Shown: piece after piece, positions 1 through 4,957 of the stretch
Layout: every line of letters starts with the position of its first letter
Numbering within the stretch: the stretch's first letter is position 1
Assembly: GCA_026400415.1 (NCBI GenBank)
Contig: JAPLPA010000134.1
Span: 1 to 6,290, forward strand
DNA length: 6,290 nucleotides
Direction of reading: 5' to 3'
From: Afipia sp.
Lineage (GTDB): Bacteria; Pseudomonadota; Alphaproteobacteria; Rhizobiales; Xanthobacteraceae
Program-made: the position numbers and the translations under genes
Notes under the pieces: model-generated
Told to the model about the DNA's origin: nothing
What the model saw: the letters and a program-made list of their open reading frames with translations, nothing else
Database searches by the model: none

Positions 1-313
1 AATAGATGTCGGTGCCGTCCGCGAATTCGAACGTCATCAGGGCGACCGAATAGCGCGTCGCCGCGTGCATGCTGACGAGATTGGGGATGCCGCGCACGGC
101 GATTTCCACCGGAGCAGTGACGCGGCTCTCGAGTTCTTCCGGTGCCAATCCCGGTGCGCGCATCGACACCAACACCTGAATGGGTGCCACATCGGGAAAC
201 GCATCGACGGGAAGTTTCGCGTAGGAGTAGATGCCCCACGCGCACAGCGCGAGCGCGGCCAATAGAGTTATGAGGCGCTGCTTGAGCGCGAGATCGACTA
301 AACCTGCCAGCAA
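1..313 (-). CDS. Heavy-metal-type RND efflux pump, inner-membrane subunit (CusA/CzcA family), N-terminal part
   Basis: This is the proton-driven inner-membrane pump of a tripartite efflux system that exports metal ions or related toxicants from periplasm or cytoplasm. Only 104 residues are visible; the family is usually a little over 1000 residues, and the rest lies left of the window. The visible part has a short cytoplasmic start, transmembrane helix 1 (about residues 14-32), then the family signature LPVDAFPDVAPIQV (34-47), and later a segment ending FADGTDIY, which matches the first porter subdomain. The start is TTG at 313-311. An in-frame TAA lies two codons upstream, so no earlier start is possible, and a strong Shine-Dalgarno sequence sits 7 nt before the TTG. 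The gene follows the adaptor (317-1516) directly and is surely co-transcribed and translationally coupled with it. The metal-coordinating and proton-relay residues are outside the window, so substrate cannot be assigned. Confidence 0.93.
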   Translation of the reverse strand, partial: MLAGLVDLALKQRLITLLAALALCAWGIYSYAKLPVDAFPDVAPIQVLVSMRAPGLAPEELESRVTAPVEIAVRGIPNLVSMHAATRYSVALMTFEFADGTDIY

Positions 314-316
314 GGA

Positions 317-1516
317 TTATTCCTCCTTGTCGGCGTCGACTAACTCCGAGAGCAGCGCCAATACGCCGCGTGAGGCGACTTCATCGCTGGGGCGGAAATC
401 CGCCCGCACCGCGACGTTGCGCGCGGACTCTGCAATCACCTGAACCGGACGCGCCCGGAAGCCATCGGCGCTACGCGTGAAGACCCAAGACTGATCGCGG
501 TGACGCACAACCGATGTGGAGGGGATCGACCAATTCTTGTCGGCGTTGGCGACATGCGGCGATTCAATTTTCACTGTTGCGCTGACCGCAAGACCCGGCC
601 GTAGACGTCCGCTTGCCGCGGAAATTTCCGCAACCGCAATGGTCGACTGCGTGGACTGGTCGATGGTGCGGCCGACGCGGATAATGCGGCCTTCGACACC
701 ATGAGCCGGAAGCGTGACGCGCCCACCCACCGCAATGTTGGCAAGCCGATGCGACGGAATTTGAATGTTGATCCAGAGCGGATCGAGTTCGCCGAATGTA
801 AACAGCGGCGTTGCGGCTTTAACCTGTTCACCCGCATTGACATGGCGCGTCACCACCGTGCCGGTGATCGGAGACTTCACCACGAGGAGACTGACGATGC
901 CGCGCGTCGTCGTCAGCGTGTCAAAATCTGACTGGTCTATTCCCATGAGAAACAGAAGCTGCTTGCGCTCATCGAGTTTCGATTTCGCAATCGCAGATTC
1001 GGTCTCGGCAACGCGCAATTCTTTTTCGGGCAGAGCTTTGCCTTCGACCAGCAGTCGGGCGCGGCGCAGCTTGTCACCGGCCAGCGTCTCGTCGGAGATG
1101 GCGGAGAGATATTGCCGCTGCGCTTCCACCATATCGGGTGAGCGCACGCGCGCGACGGCCTGCCCGGCAATCACTGGTTCGTCCGGTGACACCAGCATGC
1201 TTTCCACAAGACCGCCTGCGGGTGCTGCCACGATGCGAAGCTGGGTCTGTGGAATCGTCACAGTGCCGGGAAACGTCAGTTCGGTCTTGCCGTCGTCGGG
1301 TATGACATGAATGGTGGAAATCCCAGCGGCCTTCATGCCGTGGTCGTCCATCGGAATCGAAATCTCGAGACCGCGCCAGTTGGCGCTGGAAATATCCTGA
1401 GCCTGCTCCTGAGCTTCGGCCGACGCGAAAAAATCGTTCCACAGCGGCAACTGGGAAGTGGCCAGCATGGTGAGCGAGAAAATGCCGACGGTGGCATTGG
1501 TCAAAGTTCGAATCAC
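317..1516 (-). CDS. Efflux RND periplasmic adaptor (HlyD/CusB-CzcB family membrane fusion protein)
   Basis: This periplasmic adaptor links an RND pump to an outer-membrane channel. From the GTG start it has 399 residues, typical of the family. A hydrophobic signal segment spans residues 1-35, with cleavage probably near ASAEA. Two half-lipoyl motifs follow, around 95-125 (VAAPAGGLVESMLVSPDEPV) and 208-240 (VVKSPITGTVVTRHVNAGEQV). They flank a helical hairpin at 128-190. A beta-barrel (240-320) contains the characteristic RPGLAVSATV segment, and a membrane-proximal domain runs to the end. GTG at 1516 is preferred because GAAGG lies 7 nt upstream and the signal peptide begins there. The open frame extends to ATG 1600, but that start has no ribosome binding site and would put 28 polar residues before the signal. 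I see no His- or Met-rich metal-binding stretch, so the metal is unknown. The pump gene follows at 313; no outer-membrane channel gene lies on the upstream side. Confidence 0.92.
   Translation of the reverse strand: MIRTLTNATVGIFSLTMLATSQLPLWNDFFASAEAQEQAQDISSANWRGLEISIPMDDHGMKAAGISTIHVIPDDGKTELTFPGTVTIPQTQLRIVAAPAGGLVESMLVSPDEPVIAGQAVARVRSPDMVEAQRQYLSAISDETLAGDKLRRARLLVEGKALPEKELRVAETESAIAKSKLDERKQLLFLMGIDQSDFDTLTTTRGIVSLLVVKSPITGTVVTRHVNAGEQVKAATPLFTFGELDPLWINIQIPSHRLANIAVGGRVTLPAHGVEGRIIRVGRTIDQSTQSTIAVAEISAASGRLRPGLAVSATVKIESPHVANADKNWSIPSTSVVRHRDQSWVFTRSADGFRARPVQVIAESARNVAVRADFRPSDEVASRGVLALLSELVDADKEE
321..328 (-). promoter_or_regulatory. Strong ribosome binding site inside the adaptor's last codons
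   Basis: On the minus strand the sequence AAGGAGGA lies 7 nt before the TTG start of the pump gene. The same bases encode the terminal Lys-Glu-Glu of the adaptor protein. This near-perfect anti-16S match fixes the rare TTG start and suggests that ribosomes finishing the adaptor reinitiate on the pump. Confidence 0.85.
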
Positions 1517-1571
1517 GTCGTTACCTTCGGTCTGCGGAAATCCACGGCGGTGTGGCGCAGATTGATTTCGT

Positions 1572-1593
1572 GTGCACTGCGGCATAAGTGCAC
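1572..1593. repeat. Inverted repeat in the efflux operon leader
   Basis: GTGCACT (1572-1578) and AGTGCAC (1587-1593) form a perfect 7-bp inverted repeat with an 8-nt spacer, 56 nt upstream of the adaptor's GTG start. The half-site is itself nearly palindromic. It could be an operator for a dimeric regulator or an mRNA hairpin; the sequence alone cannot decide. No U-tract follows on either strand, so it is not an intrinsic terminator. Confidence 0.45.
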
Positions 1594-1598
1594 GTTTC

Positions 1599-1619
1599 AT
1601 GCCTGAAAAATTAAGGCAT
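1599..1619. repeat. Second short inverted repeat upstream of the efflux operon
   Basis: ATGCCT (1599-1604) and AGGCAT (1614-1619) are perfect 6-bp arms around a 9-nt AT-rich centre. The repeat lies just upstream of the 1572-1593 repeat and between it and the CtrA-like box, so it is probably in or near the promoter of the efflux operon. Six-base arms can arise by chance, so confidence in a function is low. Confidence 0.25.
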
Positions 1620-1642
1620 TGATTTATTTGAAGTTAATATGG

Positions 1643-1658
1643 TTAAGGAGCGGTTAAC
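1643..1658 (-). promoter_or_regulatory. CtrA-like box (TTAA-N7-TTAAC)
   Basis: The minus strand reads TTAA, CCGCTCC, TTAACC, an exact match to the alphaproteobacterial CtrA consensus TTAA-N7-TTAAC. The plus strand also reads TTAA-N7-TTAAC, so the site is symmetric. A further TTAA lies at 1634-1637, five bases away. The box is about 130 nt upstream of the adaptor's GTG start, in an AT-rich patch that is the natural promoter position for the efflux operon. CtrA is the cell-cycle response regulator that acts at such boxes. That it acts here is inference; AT-rich intergenic DNA yields some chance matches. Confidence 0.45.
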
Positions 1659-1743
1659 GCGTTTCACAATGGCGTTAGTGCCCAAATTGGGTGCATCGCA
1701 CGGTATCTGGGGATGGATTCGGCGGCACCCGTGCTTTGACGTG

Positions 1744-1768
1744 ATTCGTCAGCTTCCGCTGAACGAAT
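1744..1768 (-). other. Hairpin straddling the molybdoenzyme stop codon
   Basis: On the minus strand this stretch folds into a 10-bp stem with one bulged base and a GGAA (GNRA-type) tetraloop. The right plus-strand arm is GCTGAACGAAT and the left is ATTCGTCAGC. The stop codon (1749-1751) lies inside the stem. No U-tract follows, so it is not a classical terminator. It could block 3' exonucleases at the end of the cytochrome b/molybdoenzyme transcript, or support factor-dependent termination. Confidence 0.45.
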
Positions 1769-2534
1769 TGTAGCCCTGGTTTTCCCAGTAGCCGCCCTTG
1801 TAGTCGTTGGTGACTTCCATCGAGACGACCCACTTCGGATTTTTGAATCCGAGTTTGGTGGGGACGCGGATTTTCATCGGAAAGCCGTAGCCGACCGGCA
1901 AAACCTTGTCGTCGAACTTCAGCGTCATCTGTGTCTGCGGGTGGAGGGCCGTCGCCATATCGAGCGGTGAGGTGTAGCCCTCAATATCGTCGCAGCGGAA
2001 CCAGCAGTATTTCGCGCGCGTGTCCGCACCGACGAGTTTGAGGAAATCGCTCAGACGAACGCCGGTCCAGCTTCCGATCGCGCTCCAGCCCTCGACGCAG
2101 ATGTGACGCGTGATCTGCTTTTGCTGGGGCATCTTGTTGAAATCTTCGAGAGTCCACGATTTCTTGTTCTGGACCAGGCCAGAAACTTCGAGCTTCCATG
2201 TCTTGCCGTCGATCTGCGGCGAGTTGTCTTCAAGGAAATAGGCATTGAACGGAAACGGTCGCGTGATCGCGCTTTCGGGAAATTCCGGTGCCAGAATATT
2301 CGGATTGAAGATCGCGGACTGAACGGCGTCGTTGAACTTCGAGATCCTCGCCAGCATCGATTCGGCCGAAAAGCTGTCGCTGACATCGCAGCCGGTGAGC
2401 AGCGTCAACGCGCCGAGACTCGCACCGCCCGCGATGAACCGGCGACGCGCCAGATCGGGCATCAGTTTCGTCGCATCCTTGACAAGAAGGTTCTTGTCGA
2501 CGCCGCGAATGAGAAGCTTGCGGATATTTCTCAT
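1749..2534 (-). CDS. Molybdopterin-dependent oxidoreductase (sulfite oxidase/MsrP superfamily), Tat-exported, probable lipoprotein
   Basis: This is a 261-residue protein with a single molybdopterin-binding domain and no separate dimerisation domain, the size range of MsrP (YedY)-like enzymes. A twin-arginine motif (RRRFIAGG, residues 30-37) precedes a hydrophobic segment ending LLTGC, a good lipobox with Cys49 as the lipid site. The n-region before the arginines is unusually long at 29 residues. The segment RHICVEGWSAIGSW (143-156) carries the expected molybdenum-ligand cysteine, Cys146. The C-terminal half has DDIEGYTSPLD (182-192), GYGFPMKIRVP (215-225) and GGYWENQGY (247-255), typical of the family. 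The protein should act on the periplasmic side of the inner membrane; the substrate (sulfoxide, sulfite or other) is not readable from sequence. The start is ATG 2534, only 3 nt after the cytochrome b stop, with GGGAAA 6 nt upstream. Met25 (2462) is an alternative but would lose the coupling. Confidence 0.9.
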   Translation of the reverse strand: MRNIRKLLIRGVDKNLLVKDATKLMPDLARRRFIAGGASLGALTLLTGCDVSDSFSAESMLARISKFNDAVQSAIFNPNILAPEFPESAITRPFPFNAYFLEDNSPQIDGKTWKLEVSGLVQNKKSWTLEDFNKMPQQKQITRHICVEGWSAIGSWTGVRLSDFLKLVGADTRAKYCWFRCDDIEGYTSPLDMATALHPQTQMTLKFDDKVLPVGYGFPMKIRVPTKLGFKNPKWVVSMEVTNDYKGGYWENQGYNSFSGS

Positions 2535-2537
2535 GAT

Positions 2538-3179
2538 CTATTTCCCGATAATCATCGCGCGCAGGCTTTTCGGCACCAGCAACGCAAGCGCAATGTGCAC
2601 CACCAGAAACCCGACGATCAGCGCCATGCAGGTGAAATGGACGTAGCGCGCAATGTCATAGCCGCCGAAGATCGCGGTGAGATATTGGAATTGCACCGGC
2701 TTCCAGATCGACAGACCTGACAGTACGACAACGATGCCGACGACGATAATGCCGGCATAGAGAAGCTTCTGGACCTGATTATATTTGCTGATGTCATCGT
2801 GGCTGAGACTGAACGTCAGCGCCGCCCTGGTGTCGTCGATCACGCCGCTCGCGCTGATAGGTAAAAGTTTTTTGCGAAAGCGCCCAGTGACAATGCCGAG
2901 CGTCAAGTAAACAAGACCATTGATCATCAATAGCCACATCGCGGCGAAGTGCCATTGCAGCGCACCGCCGAGCCAGCCGCCGATTGTGAGCGCGCTCGAG
3001 AACGTGAAATTGAACAGCGGCGAGGCATTGTAAATCTGCCAGCCGGACCCGATCATCATCACCATCGCAATGGTATTGATCCAGTGCACGATGCGTAGCC
3101 AGCCGGGCTGGATGGTTTTGTCTTCAACGCCCCTTTTCGCGGAGCTGGTCTTGCCGCGGCTGCTCGCGATGCTGGACAT
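2538..3179 (-). CDS. Cytochrome b561-type membrane subunit (cytochrome b/b6 domain)
   Basis: This is a 213-residue inner-membrane protein of the diheme cytochrome b561 / Ni-Fe hydrogenase cytochrome b type. Four hydrophobic helices lie at about 27-48, 76-97, 138-158 and 178-203. Candidate axial haem ligands are His32 (helix 1), His77 (helix 2), His181 and His195 (helix 4). A hydrophilic, basic N-terminus of about 25 residues precedes helix 1. The gene ends 3 nt before the molybdoenzyme ATG, so the two form a coupled pair. The likely role is electron exchange between the quinone pool and the periplasmic molybdoenzyme, analogous to MsrQ with MsrP, although this is a different cytochrome family from MsrQ. 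The start ATG 3179 has GGAAA 5 nt upstream and AAAGGA 12 nt upstream. The family call is firm; the partner assignment is inferred from gene order. Confidence 0.88.
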   Translation of the reverse strand: MSSIASSRGKTSSAKRGVEDKTIQPGWLRIVHWINTIAMVMMIGSGWQIYNASPLFNFTFSSALTIGGWLGGALQWHFAAMWLLMINGLVYLTLGIVTGRFRKKLLPISASGVIDDTRAALTFSLSHDDISKYNQVQKLLYAGIIVVGIVVVLSGLSIWKPVQFQYLTAIFGGYDIARYVHFTCMALIVGFLVVHIALALLVPKSLRAMIIGK

Positions 3180-3214
3180 GATCGTTTCCGGTCCTTTGGA
3201 GTCACCAACACCAA

Positions 3215-3239
3215 TACGGCTGAAATCTACCCCCGTTAC
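3215..3239 (-). promoter_or_regulatory. Candidate ECF-sigma-type promoter for the cytochrome b/molybdoenzyme pair
   Basis: On the minus strand GTAAC (3239-3235) is followed after exactly 16 nt by CGTA (3218-3215). A GTAAC-like -35 with a CG-starting -10 at this spacing is the form of several extracytoplasmic-function sigma promoters in alphaproteobacteria. Transcription would start near 3207, giving a leader of about 28 nt before ATG 3179. No sigma or anti-sigma gene is in the window, so which factor would use it is unknown. Confidence 0.4.
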
Positions 3240-3296
3240 GCCGTAGCGTCATGACATATGTGTGACTGCCGCCGCGACGGATTGGTTTCATTCAAT

Positions 3297-3325
3297 AAAA
3301 AGCGGACCGGATTGCTCCGGCCCGC
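3297..3325 (-). terminator. Rho-independent terminator of the fasciclin gene
   Basis: The minus-strand RNA forms a 10-bp stem (GCGGGCCGGA with UCCGGUCCGC, one G-U pair) closed by a GCAA GNRA tetraloop. It is followed at once by five U residues (plus-strand positions 3301-3297). It lies about 45 nt after the fasciclin stop codon. It separates that gene from the cytochrome b/molybdoenzyme pair, which must therefore have its own promoter. Confidence 0.9.
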
Positions 3326-3370
3326 CATTCTCTCACGTCCTGTGGGACACTCAGGCCGCGCGAGGGAGAC

Positions 3371-3928
3371 TTACGACTTAGGCATCAACACGGTGTCGAC
3401 AACGTGGATCACGCCGTTCGACTGGTTGACGTCGGCGATCGTCACGTTCGACGTGCCGCCCTTGGCGTCGGTCAGCGTCACCTGGCCGCCAGCAGCCTTC
3501 ACGGTCAGCTCTTCACCCTCAACAGTGGTGAGCTTCTTGCCGTCGGTGAGGTCGGCTGCGTTCAGCTTTCCAGGAACGACGTGATAGGTCAGGATCTTGG
3601 TGAGAGTTGCCTTGTTCTCAGGCTTCACGAGGGTCTCGACGGTGCCCTTCGGCAGCTTGCCGAATGCGGCGTTGGTTGGTGCGAACACTGTGAACGGACC
3701 CTTGCTCGCAAGGGTGTCGACCAGACCGGCAGCCTTCACGGCGGCAACCAGCGTGGTGTGATCCTTCGAGTTGACGGCGTTCTCGACGATGTTCTTCGAT
3801 GGGTACATCGGCGCGCCGCCGACCATCACGGTCTTTTCGCCGCCCGACATTTTGTCCTGTGCCTGAACCGGAGCAGTAAGGGCCAGCGCTGCGAACGCGA
3901 CGGCCGAAAGCAATGCAATGCGCTTCAT
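3371..3928 (-). CDS. Secreted fasciclin (FAS1) domain protein
   Basis: This is a 185-residue exported protein made of a signal peptide and one FAS1 domain. The signal peptide (MKRIALLSAVAFAALALTAP, then VQA) is a classic Sec type with likely cleavage after Ala23. The FAS1 landmarks are all present: FTVFAPTNAAF (79-89, the H1 box), ILTYHVVPGKL (112-122, with the conserved Tyr-His) and GVIHVVDTVLMP (172-183, the H2 box). FAS1 domains mediate adhesion or protein-protein contacts; in bacteria the role is usually unknown. ATG 3928 is chosen because GGGAG lies 7 nt upstream and the signal peptide begins there. The frame is open back to 4015, but that extension would precede the signal peptide and runs through a hairpin. 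The gene has its own terminator, so it is probably monocistronic. Its position beside the haem/Mo pair hints at a shared envelope role, which is inference. Confidence 0.92.
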   Translation of the reverse strand: MKRIALLSAVAFAALALTAPVQAQDKMSGGEKTVMVGGAPMYPSKNIVENAVNSKDHTTLVAAVKAAGLVDTLASKGPFTVFAPTNAAFGKLPKGTVETLVKPENKATLTKILTYHVVPGKLNAADLTDGKKLTTVEGEELTVKAAGGQVTLTDAKGGTSNVTIADVNQSNGVIHVVDTVLMPKS

Positions 3929-3955
3929 GTTTTGTCTCCCGATTGAATTGAAAAT

Positions 3956-3975
3956 TCCGGCAGACATCCGCCGGA
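3956..3975 (-). other. Stem-loop in the fasciclin 5' leader
   Basis: TCCGGC (3956-3961) and GCCGGA (3970-3975) are perfect 6-bp GC-rich arms with an 8-nt loop. On the minus strand the stem is followed by ATTTTC, a weak U-tract. It ends 27 nt before the fasciclin ATG. It might be a weak terminator of upstream dehydrogenase read-through or an mRNA leader structure. Confidence 0.35.
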
Positions 3976-4006
3976 TCAACGGCAGCGCTCGTTCAATCAA
4001 TGACTG

Positions 4007-4046
4007 CGCCGCCATTGCCCCGAGTTACGAGGGCAATGTGGCGGCG
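4007..4046 (-). other. Large GC-rich hairpin between the dehydrogenase and fasciclin genes
   Basis: CGCCGCC plus ATTGCCC (4007-4020) pairs with GGGCAAT plus GGCGGCG (4031-4046). This gives a 14-bp stem interrupted by one 2-nt bulge, with a 10-nt loop. It lies 88 nt past the dehydrogenase stop and about 80 nt before the fasciclin start. No U-tract follows on the minus strand. It may stop or protect the dehydrogenase transcript, or structure the fasciclin leader. It is the largest stem in the window. Confidence 0.55.
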
Positions 4047-4072
4047 GTTCAGGTAAAAATTCTTTGTGATAG

Positions 4073-4088
4073 TTGAAACCCGTTTCAA
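4073..4088. promoter_or_regulatory. Perfect palindrome, candidate operator
   Basis: TTGAAAC (4073-4079), two bases CC, then GTTTCAA (4082-4088) form a perfect 7-bp inverted repeat. This is the size and shape of a dimeric repressor site, with arms resembling LacI-family operators (TGAAAC...GTTTCA). A further GTGAAAC half-site occurs nearby, just before 4112. It lies about 145 nt upstream of the fasciclin start and 46 nt past the dehydrogenase stop. Regulator and target are unknown. Confidence 0.45.
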
Positions 4089-4133
4089 TCGACGCGTTTA
4101 CGCGAGTGAAACTTGTGCGACAGGCCGCCGCAC

Positions 4134-4877
4134 CTAGAGAGTTGCAGTCACAAAGCTTCTGTTCCACGTCGGGCTGATGAGAATTTCATTGATACAAACA
4201 TGCGGCGGCATGCCCGCGACGAACGCAATCGTCTTGCCGAGGTCTTCGGCCTGCAGCATACGCTTCTTTTCTTCTTCAGTCGGCTGCACCGGTCGCAGTT
4301 TAAGAATTGGCGTCGCGACTTCACCGGGCGACAGACAACACGCACGCAGACCATTTTTGAATTCATCCATATTGAACGAATGCGTCAGAGCCAGCACCGC
4401 GTGCTTGGTCGCGGTGTAAGCTGGTCCGGTCATCTTCGACACATGACGCCCGGCCCATGAAGCGACGTTGATGATACAGCCGTCTTTCTGCGCCCGCATC
4501 GTCGGCAGCACCGCGCGCATGCAATACATCACGCCGTTCAGGTTGATATCGACAACTTTGTCCCACCCCTCAGTCGTCACGTCGTCCCAGCTTCGCTTCG
4601 GCACGTTGAGGCCGGCGCTGTTGACGAGCAGATCAATCCGGCCGTGTTTCGCCACGATGGCTTTCGCGACTTTCTCGACATCGGCAGCATTGCCAACATC
4701 GAGTTGCATAACCTCCGCTCCGCCTTTGACGGTCGCGGCTGCTTCATCCAGCACCTCCTTGCGGCGGCCCGAAATGATGACGGTCCAGCCGTCCTTCGCA
4801 AGTTCTTGTGCGCCACCGAGCCCGATACCCGTTCCGCCACCCGTGATCCACGCGACCTTCTTTTTGTTATTGCTCAT
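4134..4877 (-). CDS. Classical short-chain dehydrogenase/reductase (SDR), probably NADP(H)-dependent
   Basis: This is a 247-residue single-domain oxidoreductase of the classical SDR family. The Rossmann nucleotide-binding motif TGGGTGIG is at residues 12-19. SGRRK at 36-40 places two arginines after beta-strand 2, which favours NADP(H). Asp60 (LDV) is the adenine-binding residue, and NSAG is at 86-89. The catalytic set is Asn112 (INLNG), Ser140 (NVASWAG), Tyr154 and Lys158 (YTATK). SPGEVATP at 183-190 is the usual segment after the active site. The catalytic set is complete, so the enzyme should be active, but the substrate loop does not reveal the substrate. The start ATG 4877 has only a weak upstream AAAG. 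The gene is divergent from matB across 80 bp, and a shared palindrome lies between them. A functional link to malonate use is possible but not shown. Confidence 0.9.
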   Translation of the reverse strand: MSNNKKKVAWITGGGTGIGLGGAQELAKDGWTVIISGRRKEVLDEAAATVKGGAEVMQLDVGNAADVEKVAKAIVAKHGRIDLLVNSAGLNVPKRSWDDVTTEGWDKVVDINLNGVMYCMRAVLPTMRAQKDGCIINVASWAGRHVSKMTGPAYTATKHAVLALTHSFNMDEFKNGLRACCLSPGEVATPILKLRPVQPTEEEKKRMLQAEDLGKTIAFVAGMPPHVCINEILISPTWNRSFVTATL

Positions 4878-4899
4878 GCACTTGTCTTTCGTTGTTGTC

Positions 4900-4928
4900 T
4901 TGCGTTGACGCAGGGGTTTTGGTGTAAA
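4900..4928 (+). promoter_or_regulatory. Weak candidate promoter for matB
   Basis: TTGCGT (4900-4905) and TGTAAA (4923-4928) are spaced by 17 nt; an overlapping TTGACG (4905-4910) is a better -35 but its spacing is too short. Transcription would start near 4935, leaving a leader of about 23 nt. The -10 match is poor, so this is tentative. Confidence 0.25.
4901..4912. promoter_or_regulatory. Palindrome in the SDR/matB divergent promoter region
   Basis: TGCGT and ACGCA flank a central TG, giving a perfect 5-bp-arm inverted repeat near the middle of the 80-bp gap between the dehydrogenase and matB. It overlaps the best -35 candidate for matB. A regulator bound here could control both divergent genes. 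The arms are short, so this is only a candidate. Confidence 0.3.
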
Positions 4929-4957
4929 TCAGTCGGAAAATCTCGCCGGAATGATGC

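Noticed and set aside
765..1310. Plus-strand open frame of 181 codons antisense to the adaptor
   Set aside because: Composition (Ser/Arg/Thr rich, no domain) is that of a shadow frame of a GC-rich gene; the opposite strand has clear family motifs.
317..1600. Longer adaptor reading frame starting at ATG 1600
   Set aside because: No ribosome binding site precedes ATG 1600, and the extra 28 residues are polar and would precede a signal peptide. GTG 1516 has GAAGG at 7 nt.
1679..1698. CCCAA-A-TTGGG palindrome as a terminator of the molybdoenzyme operon
   Set aside because: The loop would be too short unless the stem is trimmed to a few pairs, and no U-tract follows.
2103..2720. Plus-strand open frame of 205 codons across the molybdoenzyme and cytochrome b genes
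   Set aside because: It crosses two well-supported genes on the other strand, is very rich in Arg/Gln/His and shows no recognisable motif.
3248..3262. Overlapping small palindromes GTCATGAC and ACATATGT
   Set aside because: Eight-base palindromes are common by chance; they lie upstream of the promoter candidate but nothing else supports a function.
3404..3946. Plus-strand open frame of 180 codons antisense to the fasciclin gene
   Set aside because: Shadow of the FAS1 coding frame; no motif and no ribosome binding site of note.
3929..4015. N-terminal extension of the fasciclin protein to ATG 4015
   Set aside because: The extension has no ribosome binding site, its ATG is inside a hairpin, and MKRIALL at 3928 is a classic signal-peptide start with GGGAG at 7 nt.
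4005..4028. Second ECF-like promoter (GTAAC then CGCA) for the fasciclin gene
   Set aside because: The spacing is 15 rather than 16 nt, the -10 match is poor, and the -35 would lie in the loop of the large hairpin.
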